From Falsiroseomonas frigidaquae (GTDB taxonomy: Bacteria; Pseudomonadota; Alphaproteobacteria; Acetobacterales; Acetobacteraceae), in contig NZ_JAAVTX010000001.1 of assembly GCF_012163145.1 (NCBI RefSeq), forward strand, positions 62,001 to 126,000: a stretch of DNA of 64,000 nt, given 5' to 3'. The notes beneath the pieces are model-generated. The model worked only from the letters and a program-made list of their open reading frames with translations. It was not told the origin of the DNA and ran no database searches. A program made the position numbers and the translations under genes. Below, piece by piece: positions 1 to 8,398 of this stretch. The stretch's first letter is position 1. Each line of letters begins with the position of its first letter.

Positions 1-1109
1 CGGCCGCCAATGCGCGCGCCGCCAGCCTGCCCGCCGGCGCCCCCGGCGTGCTGCGGATGGAGGTCGGCCAGCCTGGCAACGGCGCGCCGCGCGGGGCGGA
101 GGAAGCCGCCATCCGCGCGCTGCAGTCGCGCCGGCCGATGGGCTATACGGAGGCCTTCGGCCTCGCCTCGCTGCGCGCCCGCATCGCCCGGCACTACCAG
201 GACAGCTACGGCGTGACGGTGGCGCCGGCACGGATCGCGGTGACGGTGGGGGCCTCCGGCGCCTTTCCGCTGGCCTTCCTGGCGGCCTTCGACGTGGGCG
301 ACCGCATCGCCATGGCGGCGCCCTTCTACCCGCCCTATGCCAATATCCTGACCACGCTCGGCATGGTGCCGCAGCTGCTGGCCTGCGATGCCGGCACCCG
401 CTTCCAGCCGACGCTGGCGATGCTGGAGAAGCTGGACCCGCTGCCCGCCGGGCTGATCGTCGCCAGCCCCTGCAACCCGGCCGGCACGATGCTGGCGCCG
501 GAGGAACTGGCCGCCATCGCCCGCTGGTGCCACGCGAACGGGGTGCGGCTGGTCTCGGACGAGATCTATCACGGGCTGTCCTGGGGCACCGTCGCCGAGA
601 GCTCCGCGGCGGCGTTCAGCGACAGCGCCATCGTGGTGAACAGCTTCTCCAAGTATTTCTGCATGACCGGCTGGCGGATCGGCTGGCTGCTGCTGCCGGA
701 GGATCTGTGCCGGCCGGTGGAATGCCTGGCGCAGAACCTGTTCATCAGCGCGCCCCACATCGCCCAGGTCGCCGCCGAGGCCGCCTTCGACTGCACGGCG
801 GAGCTGGAGGCGAACAAGGACGGCTACCGCCGCGCCCGCGCCGCCCTGCTGGAAGGCCTGCCGCAGGCCGGCTTCGACCGTATCGCCGCCGCCGATGGCG
901 CCTTCTACCTGTGGTGCGACATCGGGCACCTCAGCAATGACAGCCTGGATTTCTGCGCCCGGATGCTGGAGGGCGCCGATATCGCCGCCTCCGCAGGCGT
1001 CGATTTCGACCGTGAACGCGGCCACCGCTTCCTGCGCTTCAGCTATTGCGGGGCGGAAGCGGAGATGGTGCAGGCGCCGGCGCGGCTGAAGGCCTGGCTG
1101 CGGCGCTGA
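1..1109 (+). CDS. Class I/II pyridoxal-phosphate aminotransferase, 5'-truncated
   Basis: Fold-type I aminotransferase that should transfer an amino group between an amino acid and a 2-oxoacid in the cytoplasm; the substrate cannot be told from sequence. Visible motifs are SPCNPAGT (substrate/PLP contact), VSDEIYHGL (Asp that pairs with the PLP ring nitrogen) and SFSKYFCMTGWRIGW with the Schiff-base lysine. The frame is open from base 3. The first possible start inside the window (GTG at 48) lies just before the MEVGQP segment, which in this family is preceded by about 25-40 residues, so the true start is upstream of the window. It ends 4 bases from the convergent SRPBCC gene. Confidence 0.88.
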   Translation, partial: AANARAASLPAGAPGVLRMEVGQPGNGAPRGAEEAAIRALQSRRPMGYTEAFGLASLRARIARHYQDSYGVTVAPARIAVTVGASGAFPLAFLAAFDVGDRIAMAAPFYPPYANILTTLGMVPQLLACDAGTRFQPTLAMLEKLDPLPAGLIVASPCNPAGTMLAPEELAAIARWCHANGVRLVSDEIYHGLSWGTVAESSAAAFSDSAIVVNSFSKYFCMTGWRIGWLLLPEDLCRPVECLAQNLFISAPHIAQVAAEAAFDCTAELEANKDGYRRARAALLEGLPQAGFDRIAAADGAFYLWCDIGHLSNDSLDFCARMLEGADIAASAGVDFDRERGHRFLRFSYCGAEAEMVQAPARLKAWLRR

Positions 1110-1113
1110 AACC

Positions 1114-1584
1114 CTACGGGATTTCCCGGATCAGCGCCGCCAACTGGTCGATGGCGGTGCCCCAACCCTGCTGGAACCCCAGTTCGTCATGCCGGCGGCT
1201 ATCGGCCGCGTTCCGGTGCAGCACACGGGCGGCATAGCGGGTGCCATCCGCCTCGGCCGCGAAGCTGATGATGGCGGTCAGCGCCAGCCATGGCTCCGTC
1301 GGCCGCCAGCCCTCGGCCAGGGTCGTCGTCCATACCAGCCGCTGCTCCGGGATGATGTCGAGGAAGCAGGCCTCGACATGCGGCTTGAAGTCCCCTTCCC
1401 CCTCGCGCATCCGCGTCTCGAAGCCACCGCCGGGGCGCAGGTCCAGCTTGATGACCTTGCATTCGATCGGCCGGGGTATCCACCACCGCGCCAGATGCTC
1501 CGGCCTGCTCCAGGCCTTCCAGACCTTGGCCGGCGCGGCGTTGATGAAGCGGGAGATCGACAATTCGTTGCTGGCGGTGGTCAT
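1114..1584 (-). CDS. SRPBCC/AHSA1-family protein paired with an ArsR regulator
   Basis: A 156-residue START-like (SRPBCC, AHSA1/Aha1-C type) protein. Members form a helix-grip hydrophobic pocket; their ligands are mostly unknown. Typical features seen are the start SISRFINAAPAKVWKAW, then PEHLARWW, and a GW..TE..L motif in the middle. The ATG overlaps the stop of the upstream ArsR gene by four bases (ATGA), so the two are translationally coupled. This regulator-first ArsR/SRPBCC pair is a recurring arrangement in which the regulator is thought to control its partner. No enzymatic function can be assigned. Confidence 0.85.
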   Translation of the reverse strand: MTTASNELSISRFINAAPAKVWKAWSRPEHLARWWIPRPIECKVIKLDLRPGGGFETRMREGEGDFKPHVEACFLDIIPEQRLVWTTTLAEGWRPTEPWLALTAIISFAAEADGTRYAARVLHRNAADSRRHDELGFQQGWGTAIDQLAALIREIP

Positions 1585-1925
1585 GCGGCATCGTCCTCCG
1601 ACATCTCGTTTTCCACATAGGCGGCAAGCCGATCGGTGCTGGCCCGCCAGAGCGCAAGCTGTTCGGCGAGCCACGCCTCCGTCTCCAACAGACGCTCCGG
1701 CCGGATGCGGCAGGTGCGGATGCGGCCCTGCTTCTCGGTCACGATCAGCCTGCTGTCCTCCAGCACGCGCAGATGCTTGAGGAAGGCGGGCAGCCCCATG
1801 GCGAAGGGTTGGGCGAGCTGCTTGACCGGCGCAGGGCCCGACATCAGGCGCGTGACCACGGCCCGCCGGGTCCGGTCGGCGAGCGCATGGAAGGCCGCGT
1901 CGAAGCCGGAAGCATGGTTCTCCAT
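1581..1925 (-). CDS. ArsR-family winged-helix transcriptional regulator
   Basis: A protein of about 114 residues with the ArsR-type helix-turn-helix (FHALADRTRRAVVTRLMSG, then KQLAQPFAMGLPAFLKHLRV, then a wing around LIVTEKQGR). No metal-binding cysteine pair is visible, so it belongs to the SRPBCC-associated branch rather than the arsenic sensors. I placed the start at ATG 1925, where homologues usually begin (MENH). The longest frame begins at a TTG at 1961 and would put coding sequence over a near-perfect palindrome. An ATG at 1937 is also possible. It probably represses its own two-gene operon through the palindrome at 1946-1963. Confidence 0.82.
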   Translation of the reverse strand: MENHASGFDAAFHALADRTRRAVVTRLMSGPAPVKQLAQPFAMGLPAFLKHLRVLEDSRLIVTEKQGRIRTCRIRPERLLETEAWLAEQLALWRASTDRLAAYVENEMSEDDAA

Positions 1926-1945
1926 CCGGCGAACCATAGCCCTCA

Positions 1946-1963
1946 GTTCGCCGATCGGCAAAC
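1946..1963. promoter_or_regulatory. Candidate ArsR operator (18-bp palindrome)
   Basis: Read on the minus strand the sequence is GTTTGCCGATCGGCGAAC, an inverted repeat with 8 of 9 matching pairs. It is centred about 30 bases upstream of the chosen ATG of the ArsR gene. A further half-site-like GTTCGCCGG lies closer to the start. ArsR regulators bind such 12-2-12-like or palindromic sites overlapping their own promoters, so autoregulation is the natural reading; binding itself is inferred. Confidence 0.5.
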
Positions 1964-2003
1964 CATCATGCGACGCCGAGGGGAGTCCCCCAGCCGCTGC
2001 CAG

Positions 2004-2864
2004 TCAGGGCTGGTCCGCCGGGACACCCAGGCCACCGCCCCAGCGCCACCAGCCGGCCGGCAGCGCGGCGGCGGCGGCCTCCGCCTCGGCAGGGCTGGGG
2101 AAGAGTCCGAAGCAGGTGGCGCCGGATCCGCTCATGCGCGCCAGCAGGCAGGCGGACTGGGTGGAGATGGCGGCCAGCACCTCCGCCACCTCCGGGCACA
2201 GGCTGATCGCGGCGGCCTGGAGGTCGTTGCCCAGGGGGCGCAGCCACTCGGCCAGCGCTTCGGCATCCGCCCAGCCTGCGGGGAAGCTGGCCGGCTCGGA
2301 AAAGCCACCCGACCGGGCGCGAAATACAGCCGGCGTCGCCAGCGGCAGGCGCGGATTGGCCAGCAGGAACCCGCAGTGCGGCAGGGTGGGTACCGGCGAA
2401 AGCACCTCCCCCACCCCCTGCATCCGCGCCGGGCGGCCGGCGACGCAGACCGGCACATCGGCGCCGAGCGTCGCCGCGATGGCGCCGAGATCCGCCTGCA
2501 CGCCCCAAAGCCCCGCCAGCACGCGCAGCGCGGCCGCCGCATCGGCCGAGCCGCCGCCGATGCCCGACGCCACCGGCAGGCGCTTCTCCAGCCGCAGCAT
2601 GGCCCCGGGTGGGCAGCCGGCCGCTGCTGCCAAAGCGCGGGCGGCGCGTAGCACGAGATTATCCGCCTCCGCCGCCAGCTCCCCCGCTTCCGGCCCGTCC
2701 AGCGCCAGGATGAGGCGCCGGGACCGAAGGGCGGAGACCCGGTCACCGACGCCGGCAAACACCGCGAGGCTGTCCAGCAGATGAAAGCCGTCCGCGCGCC
2801 GGCCGGTGACGCGCAGATACAGGTTCACCTTCGCCGGGGCGAAGCCCGGATCCTGCGAGCTCAA
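2004..2864 (-). CDS. ispE: 4-diphosphocytidyl-2-C-methyl-D-erythritol kinase
   Basis: GHMP kinase of the MEP isoprenoid pathway. It phosphorylates the 2-hydroxyl of CDP-methylerythritol using ATP. Family marks are the N-terminal APAKVNLYLRVTGRRADGFH, the glycine-rich GHMP loop LPVASGIGGGSADAAAAL, and the C-terminal GSGATCFGLF. At 286 residues it has normal length. The AP-K-N segment must be inside the protein, and the only start before it is a TTG at 2864 whose T and G overlap the TGA of the upstream TPR lipoprotein gene (TTGA). This suggests start by translational coupling rather than from a strong ribosome binding site, which is absent. Confidence 0.93.
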   Translation of the reverse strand: MSSQDPGFAPAKVNLYLRVTGRRADGFHLLDSLAVFAGVGDRVSALRSRRLILALDGPEAGELAAEADNLVLRAARALAAAAGCPPGAMLRLEKRLPVASGIGGGSADAAAALRVLAGLWGVQADLGAIAATLGADVPVCVAGRPARMQGVGEVLSPVPTLPHCGFLLANPRLPLATPAVFRARSGGFSEPASFPAGWADAEALAEWLRPLGNDLQAAAISLCPEVAEVLAAISTQSACLLARMSGSGATCFGLFPSPAEAEAAAAALPAGWWRWGGGLGVPADQP

Positions 2865-4576
2865 TCGCGGCGCTGCGCCGTGGCTGCCGGCGGGTTGGGC
2901 AGGCCGTCGCGCAGCTTGGTGGTGATCTTCGCCAGCTCCGCCGCCTCCGGCTCCAGCCCCAGCGCGCGGCGCCACTGGAAGCGGGCCTCCTGCCGGCGCC
3001 CGGCCGCCCAATAGGCATCGCCCAGATGGTCGTTGATGACGGAGTTGCGCGGCTCCAGCTCCACCGCCCGTTCCAGCGCGGCGATGGCGCCCGGGATGTC
3101 GCCCATGCGGAACAGCGCCCAGCCGAGGCTGTCGACGATGTTGCCGTCATTCGGGCGCAGCGCGACCGCGCGTTCCAGCATGCGCCGCGCCTCCGGCAGC
3201 TCGCGGCCCTGCTCCACCCAGGTATAGGCGAGGTAGTTCAGGACGTAGGGCTGTTCCGGCGCCAGTTCCAGCGCCCGCTTGAAATCCGCCTCGGCCTGCG
3301 GCCAGTTGCCGGAGCGCTCGTTGGAAATGCCGCGGGCGTAGAACAGCGGCCAGTCGGTCGCACCCGGCGTCGAGATGCGCGCCAGCGCGGCATCATAGGC
3401 CTGCACCGAATCCGGGAAGCGGTTGCGCGCCCGCAGCAGGTCGCCGAGCCGCACCAGGGGCTGCGGCTGCTCCGGCAGGTCCGCGGCCAGGCCGCGCAGC
3501 GCCGCCTCGGCCTCCTCGACCCGGTCCATGCGGTCGAACAGCGCCGCGCGGCGCAGCGCGGCGACCGGGGCCAGCGCGTCGCTGCCCGGCAACGACTCCA
3601 GCACCTGCAGCGCGGTTTCCGGGTGGCTTTCCTCGGCGTAGTTCTCCGCGATCAGCAGCAGGGTCGGCGCGAAATCCGGGCGCAGCCGCAGCGACAGCCG
3701 CGCCAGGATCAGCGCCGCATCGCCCGCCCCCTGCTGGCGCAGCGGCACCGCGAGCGCCAGGTAGGCTTCGGCAATGCCCTCGACCGCGGAGGAAACCGGC
3801 CGGGTCTCCAGCAGGGCGCGGCGCTGCGCCGGGTTGCTGGCGGCCAGCGCATAGTCGCCGAGCGCGCGCGCCAGCCCATCAACCAGCGCCATCGCCTCCG
3901 CCTCCCGCCCGCTGCGGGCGAAGATGGCGGTGGCGATCTGTACCAGCCGCAGCGAGGGTTGCGGCGTTTCCGCCAGCGCCACCCGGATGGCGCGCTCCGC
4001 CTCCCGCTTCCTGCCGGCGAGGTCGGCGATCAGCGCCATGTGCAGCGCGTGGATGCCGCGCAGCCGGCCGGCGTCGGCCAGCGGGCGCAGCGTGGCGAGC
4101 GCGGCATCGGTCTGGCCGCGGCCCTGCTGCACCCAGGCGAGAAGCAGCGGCTGCAGCAGCTGGGCCGGCCCCTGCCGCGGCAGGGCGCGCACCCTTTGTT
4201 CCGCCCGTTCCCAGCGCCCGGCGAGCGATTCGGAGCCGACCAGCAGCAGCGCCGCGGCCTGGTTCTGCGGCAGCCGGCGGGCCAGGCGCAAAGCCTCCGG
4301 CCGTCCATCCAGCAGGGCGGCGGCGAAGGCCCGGTTCAGCACCTCGGCCTGGTTCGGGTCCCGCCGCAGCGCTTCCAGCAGCCGGTCGGCGGCAGCGCGC
4401 GTATCGGTCTCGGATTGCGCGAAGCGGCCGGAAAGGTAGCTGCCGAACACGCCATCCGGCTCCGCGGCTTCCGCGGCCGGGGTGGTGGCGGGGCTGGGCG
4501 TGCCGGCCGCGGCACAGCCGGACAGCAGCGCAGCCACGAGCAGAAGGGCACGGCGGGGCGGGACGGACCATGTCAT
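2861..4576 (-). CDS. TPR-repeat lipoprotein
   Basis: A 571-residue exported protein. MTWSVPPRRALLLVAALL is a lipoprotein signal peptide ending in the lipobox LSGC, so it should be an inner-face envelope lipoprotein. The rest is almost entirely helical repeats; clear TPR units sit in the last 200 residues (for example PYVLNYLAYTWVEQGRELPEA and VDSLGWALFRMGDIPGAIAA). TPR proteins are scaffolds, and no catalytic motif is present. It lies directly upstream of ispE with overlapping stop and start. That order (TPR protein then ispE) recurs in alphaproteobacteria without a known functional link. Confidence 0.85.
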   Translation of the reverse strand: MTWSVPPRRALLLVAALLSGCAAAGTPSPATTPAAEAAEPDGVFGSYLSGRFAQSETDTRAAADRLLEALRRDPNQAEVLNRAFAAALLDGRPEALRLARRLPQNQAAALLLVGSESLAGRWERAEQRVRALPRQGPAQLLQPLLLAWVQQGRGQTDAALATLRPLADAGRLRGIHALHMALIADLAGRKREAERAIRVALAETPQPSLRLVQIATAIFARSGREAEAMALVDGLARALGDYALAASNPAQRRALLETRPVSSAVEGIAEAYLALAVPLRQQGAGDAALILARLSLRLRPDFAPTLLLIAENYAEESHPETALQVLESLPGSDALAPVAALRRAALFDRMDRVEEAEAALRGLAADLPEQPQPLVRLGDLLRARNRFPDSVQAYDAALARISTPGATDWPLFYARGISNERSGNWPQAEADFKRALELAPEQPYVLNYLAYTWVEQGRELPEARRMLERAVALRPNDGNIVDSLGWALFRMGDIPGAIAALERAVELEPRNSVINDHLGDAYWAAGRRQEARFQWRRALGLEPEAAELAKITTKLRDGLPNPPAATAQRRD

Positions 4577-4780
4577 GCCCGTAAGCCTAGCAGGCCTGCG
4601 CGGCGCTTCGCCAGGATGCATCGCAGCATGGATCCCCCCGGGAGGCAGTCGGGGCCGAGGATGCCGGCGGTTCGGCCACGGGCGCGAAACAACACGAAAT
4701 CAAATGGAGAGATGTTCATCCGGCATCCACCCCGGCGCTGTTACATCTTGAACTTGTCCAGAAAATTGGGAGTTCGCCAG

Positions 4781-5410
4781 ATGCGTCGCCACGTCCTTGC
4801 CCTGTTCGCGCTACTTGCCGGCCTCGTGGCCGCCGGCTCGGCGCAGGCGCAGAACCGGTTCTGGCTGGTCAATGAGACCGGACGAACCATCGAGCGTGCC
4901 TATGTCTCCTCCTCCCGCGTCTCCAACTGGGGCCCGGACATCCTGGGCACCTCCGTACTGCCCTATGGCGAGCGCGTCTGGGTGGTGCCGTCCTTCGGCG
5001 ATTGCCTCCTCGATCTGCGGGTGACCTTCCAGGGCGGCGGCGAATCGACCCGGATGCAGGTGAATGCCTGCCGCATCAGCCAGGTGGTTTTCGGCGGTCG
5101 TGGCGGCGCCGGGGCCGGTGCCGGTGCGCAGGTCAGGCCGGCGCGGCCGGCCTCGATGAACCCGTCCTTCAACTTCGTGAACGGCAGCAACACCACGATC
5201 CGCGAGCTTTACGTCTCCCTGGCCACCGATGGCGGCTGGGGCCCGGACCGGTTGGGCACGCAGGTGATACGGCCGGGCCAGCGCATCGCGGTTTCCCTGC
5301 CCGCCGGCGTGACCTGCGCGGTGGATATGCGGGTCGTCTACATGGACGGTCGCGCCTTCGAACGGCGGCGGCAGGAAACCTGCAGCCTCAACAGCTTCGT
5401 CTGGCGCTGA
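4781..5410 (+). CDS. Exported protein with a tandemly duplicated domain, function unknown
   Basis: A 209-residue protein with a Sec signal peptide (MRRHVLALFALLAGLVAAGSAQAQ). The mature part is two copies of one unit of about 80 residues separated by a glycine/alanine-rich linker. Copy one has NRFWLVNETGRTIERAYVS, WGPDILGTSVLPYGERV and a Cys pair. Copy two has FNFVNGSNTTIRELYVS, WGPDRLGTQVIRPGQRI and a Cys pair. Each unit looks like a small beta-sandwich secured by one disulfide. I chose ATG 4781 because it begins a signal peptide and has GGGAG eight bases upstream; the frame stays open far upstream only as antisense to the TPR gene. I do not recognise a characterised relative. Confidence 0.85.
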   Translation: MRRHVLALFALLAGLVAAGSAQAQNRFWLVNETGRTIERAYVSSSRVSNWGPDILGTSVLPYGERVWVVPSFGDCLLDLRVTFQGGGESTRMQVNACRISQVVFGGRGGAGAGAGAQVRPARPASMNPSFNFVNGSNTTIRELYVSLATDGGWGPDRLGTQVIRPGQRIAVSLPAGVTCAVDMRVVYMDGRAFERRRQETCSLNSFVWR

Positions 5411-5422
5411 GGCACCCACCGG

Positions 5423-5443
5423 GCCACGCCGTTCAGGCGTGGC
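5423..5443. terminator. Hairpin between convergent genes
   Basis: GCCACGCC and GGCGTGGC form a perfect 8-bp stem around the loop GTTCA. The loop holds the TGA stop of the minus-strand gene. There is no T run on either side, so it is at best a weak bidirectional terminator or a 3'-end stabiliser. Confidence 0.45.
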
Positions 5444-5723
5444 TCAACACCAGCAGCAGCGCGGTGCCGGCGGCCCAGAGCACCATGGTCGCCATTTCGC
5501 TGGCGCCGAGCCGCTCGGCGATCGCGGCCGGTATGGCGGCCGAGAGCAGGGTGGCGGTGGCGACGATCAGGCTGGCCCCGTAATAGACCAGCTCCTGCAC
5601 CGGGGTGACCACCTGCGGGTACCAGAGCGGCCAGAGGCCGAAGACCAGGCCGGTGGCCGGGCTGGTCATGCCGTTCAGCAGGCTGAGCGACATCGCGATC
5701 AGGAAGAAGGTCTGCGGGGTCAT
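5433..5723 (-). CDS. Small membrane protein, function unknown
   Basis: A 96-residue protein with three predicted membrane segments (roughly residues 4-30, 42-62 and 70-92). I see no residues pointing to a function. The start is ATG 5723, ten bases after the stop of the neighbouring membrane protein gene, so the pair is probably co-transcribed. The longer open frame to 5855 is a shadow of that neighbour. Confidence 0.7.
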   Translation of the reverse strand: MTPQTFFLIAMSLSLLNGMTSPATGLVFGLWPLWYPQVVTPVQELVYYGASLIVATATLLSAAIPAAIAERLGASEMATMVLWAAGTALLLVLSHA

Positions 5724-5733
5724 CGGCAGGCCC

Positions 5734-6054
5734 TCATCCGGCCGTCGGCGCGACGCTCGGCGCCAGGCCGGCGGCGAACATGGCGATGCCGAAGCCCATC
5801 CGCACCGTGAACACCCAGAAGGCGGCGACCAGCGGCAGCCATTGCGGCTGCACATAGCGCGGCACCAGCAACGCCGCCGCCCGCACCGCCCAATCCGTCA
5901 GCAGCCGGAACCAGCGCCAGATATACAACCGGCTGTCGGGCGCCACGAAGAACTGCATCAGGAACCGCCCGAACAGCGTCCAGCCGACCACCGCCAGGCT
6001 GTAGGTCACCAGCCAGAAGGGCAGGTGGCCGAGGATGAAATGCGGCTGGTCCAT
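5734..6054 (-). CDS. Small YggT-like membrane protein
   Basis: A 106-residue protein with two to three membrane segments. It starts MDQPHFILGHLPFWLVTYS. The central RLYIWRWFRLLTDWAV and the VPRYVQPQWLPLVAAFW segment (Pro-rich loop then hydrophobic helix) recall YggT proteins, but the match is by eye only. It sits 29 bases after the candidate terminator of the symporter operon and 10 bases before the next small membrane protein, so it likely forms its own two-gene unit. Confidence 0.65.
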   Translation of the reverse strand: MDQPHFILGHLPFWLVTYSLAVVGWTLFGRFLMQFFVAPDSRLYIWRWFRLLTDWAVRAAALLVPRYVQPQWLPLVAAFWVFTVRMGFGIAMFAAGLAPSVAPTAG

Positions 6055-6082
6055 TCACGCCTCATGCAAAGGGAGGGCGGGC

Positions 6083-6118
6083 AAAAGGAAGGGCGGGGCA
6101 CCTTCCGGCACCCCGCCC
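6083..6118 (-). terminator. Rho-independent terminator of the symporter operon
   Basis: On the minus strand a stem of 12 pairs (two of them G-U; arms 6107-6118 and 6091-6102, GGAA loop) is followed by TTCCTTTT. It begins 26 bases after the stop of the sodium/solute symporter gene. Confidence 0.7.
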
Positions 6119-6143
6119 CGGTTTCAGGCTGCAGCGGGGTGTG

Positions 6144-7931
6144 TCAGTCCAGCACCTTCTCGCCGCCCACCATCCGCACGCCGCCGCGCGGTGTCCGGAT
6201 GCTGTCGATGAAGTCCTGCATCGCCTGCGATGGGGCCTGCGTCATCAGGCTGACCACGAAGGTGGTGAGGAAGGCGGCCGGAATGCCGAACAGGCCGCAG
6301 GAGATGTTGCGGATGCCGAACCACAGCGGCATGCCGTAGTACTGCGTGCCGATCAGGTAGAACAGGCAGACGCCATAGCCCACCACCATGCCGGCCACCG
6401 CACCGGCCGAGGTCGTGCGTTTCCACCACACGCCCATGACCAGCGCCGGGAACAGCCCCGAGGCCGCGATGGAGAAGGCCCATGCCACCATGGCCAGGAT
6501 GCCCGCGGGCCGCGTGCTCGCCACCCAGGCGGCGATGATCGCGACCACCACCAGCAGGATGCGCGCCACCACCAGCCGGCGCTTGGAGTTCGCCTGCGGG
6601 TCGATCATCCGGTAGTAGACGTCGTGGCTCAGCGCATTGGCGATGGCCAACAACAGGCCATCCGCCGTCGATAGCGCCGCCGCCAGGCCGCCGGCGGCCA
6701 CCAGCCCCGCGATGACGTAGGGCAGGCCGGCGATTTCCGGCGTCGCCAGCACGATGGCATCCGCGTTGATGACGAATTCGCGGAATTGCAGGATGCCGTC
6801 CGCATTCGCGTCGGTCACGCGCACCAGGCCGATATTGGACCAGATGCTGACCCATTCCGGCAGGCTGGCGATCGGTGCGCCGATGACGTTGGTGAAGACT
6901 TCCAGCTTGGCGAAGGCCGCATAGGCCGGCGCGGTGAAGTACAGCAGGAAGATGAAGAACAGGCTCCACGCCACGCTCTGCCGCGCATCGCGCACGGAAG
7001 GCGTGGTGAAGTAGCGCATCAGGATGTGCGGCAGGGACGCGGTGCCGAGCATCAGGCAGAAGATCAGCCCGAAGAAGTTGATCGGGTCCGAGTTGATGAA
7101 GGGCGTGATGTGCGATGGCGCACCGGCCAACGCCTCCTTCGTCAGGCGCAGCGCCTCGATCTGTTCCAGCGCCTGGCCGTACATCAGCTGCGGCACCGGC
7201 ACCCCGGTCACTTTGGCGGATAGCAGCACCACCGGCAGCAGGTAGGCGATGATCAGGATGATGTACTGCGCCACCTGGGTCCAGGTGACGGCGCGCATGC
7301 CGCCCAGCATGGAGCACACCAGGATGCCGGCGAGGCCGACGAAGACCGACACCTCGAAGGAGATGCCGAGGAAGCGGGAGGCGATGATGCCGGTGCCGAA
7401 GATCTGCGCCACCACATAGGTGAAGGACGCCGACATCAGCACGATCACGCCGGCCAGCCGCGCCAGGTTGCCGCCATACCGCGCGCCCAGGAAGTCCGGC
7501 ACGGTATAGGCGCCGAACTTGCGCAGGTAGGGCGCCAGCAGGATCGCCACCAGCACATAGCCGCCGGTCCAGCCCAGCACGAAGGCCAGGCCATCATAGC
7601 CCTGGAGATACAGCGTGCCCGCCATGCCGATGAAGGAGGCGGCGGACATCCAGTCCGAGCCCGTCGCCATGCCGTTGTACAGCGCCGGGACCCGCCGTCC
7701 CGCCACGTAGTACTCCGACACCTGCGCGGTGCGCGAGAGGTAGCCGATCAGCGCATAGACGCCGATGGTCAGGAAGACGAACAGGTAGCCGATGATCCGG
7801 TTCGGCACGCCGACCTGTTCCAGCAGCGCCAGGACCAGTACGAAGGCGGCGAAGCCGCCGGTGTACCAGCCGTAGATGCGGCCGAGGTTCGAAAGGAAGT
7901 CGCCGGATTGGGCCTTCGGGGCGTCGGACAT
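6144..7931 (-). CDS. Sodium:solute symporter, large subunit (SSS family, VC_2705 type)
   Basis: A 595-residue inner-membrane transporter of the sodium/solute symporter family, with about 13 membrane segments. The family core is visible: EYYVAGRRVPALYNGMATGSDWMSAASFIG near residues 73-102, then AYTVPDFLGARYG (141-153), GGMRAVTWTQVAQ and LSTADGLLLAIANALSHD. The substrate is probably a small organic acid such as acetate, by analogy with ActP and VC_2705-type relatives. An extramembrane loop carries DANADGILQFRE (374-385), which matches the calcium-binding EF-hand loop. The DUF4212 gene 3 bases upstream is its usual small-subunit partner. Confidence 0.9.
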   Translation of the reverse strand: MSDAPKAQSGDFLSNLGRIYGWYTGGFAAFVLVLALLEQVGVPNRIIGYLFVFLTIGVYALIGYLSRTAQVSEYYVAGRRVPALYNGMATGSDWMSAASFIGMAGTLYLQGYDGLAFVLGWTGGYVLVAILLAPYLRKFGAYTVPDFLGARYGGNLARLAGVIVLMSASFTYVVAQIFGTGIIASRFLGISFEVSVFVGLAGILVCSMLGGMRAVTWTQVAQYIILIIAYLLPVVLLSAKVTGVPVPQLMYGQALEQIEALRLTKEALAGAPSHITPFINSDPINFFGLIFCLMLGTASLPHILMRYFTTPSVRDARQSVAWSLFFIFLLYFTAPAYAAFAKLEVFTNVIGAPIASLPEWVSIWSNIGLVRVTDANADGILQFREFVINADAIVLATPEIAGLPYVIAGLVAAGGLAAALSTADGLLLAIANALSHDVYYRMIDPQANSKRRLVVARILLVVVAIIAAWVASTRPAGILAMVAWAFSIAASGLFPALVMGVWWKRTTSAGAVAGMVVGYGVCLFYLIGTQYYGMPLWFGIRNISCGLFGIPAAFLTTFVVSLMTQAPSQAMQDFIDSIRTPRGGVRMVGGEKVLD

Positions 7932-7934
7932 GGC

Positions 7935-8240
7935 CTATTCCTCCTCGACGCCGAATTCCTCATCGATCGCGTTCTGGCGCTTGGCGAACCAGAACAGCTG
8001 CACGACGAAGATGATGAGGCTGCCCTGGGCCGCCATGTAGAAGCCCAGCGGAAATCCGAACACGGTGATGGTGTTCAGGCTGGTGGCGAACAGGTGCACG
8101 CCGAAGCCCGCAACGGCCCAGATCGCCAGCATCAGCCACATCAGGTTGGAGGTTCGACGCCAGTAGGCATCGCCCGTCGCCTTGTCCACATCGGCCGCAA
8201 CCGGCCCACGCGGTCCCTTCACATCCCCGACAAGCGGCAT
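7935..8240 (-). CDS. DUF4212 protein, symporter small subunit
   Basis: A 101-residue protein with two membrane helices (WLMLAIWAVAGFGVHLFA and FYMAAQGSLIIFVVQLFWF), preceded by the YWRRTSNLMW segment typical of DUF4212. DUF4212 proteins are encoded next to VC_2705-type sodium/solute symporters, as here, and are annotated as their small subunit. The start is ATG 8240, supported by GGGGAG nine bases upstream. The acidic tail IDEEFGVEEE ends 3 bases before the large-subunit gene. Confidence 0.88.
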   Translation of the reverse strand: MPLVGDVKGPRGPVAADVDKATGDAYWRRTSNLMWLMLAIWAVAGFGVHLFATSLNTITVFGFPLGFYMAAQGSLIIFVVQLFWFAKRQNAIDEEFGVEEE

Positions 8241-8398
8241 GCGGACACACTCCCCTTCTCTTGGCGCCGGTTTTCCGGCCTGTTCCCCTCGCCCCCGGCT
8301 GTTCTGATCGCTCCGGGTTGCGATCGTATGCGATCCTTCGGCTAGCATGGGCCGGAATCGTCACGCAATATCGTTGCCGATCGGGAGGCAAGAACGCA

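Noticed and set aside
3026-4780. Upstream extension of the frame encoding the duplicated exported protein
   Set aside because: It is antisense to the TPR lipoprotein. The real protein begins with a signal peptide at 4781 behind a good ribosome site.
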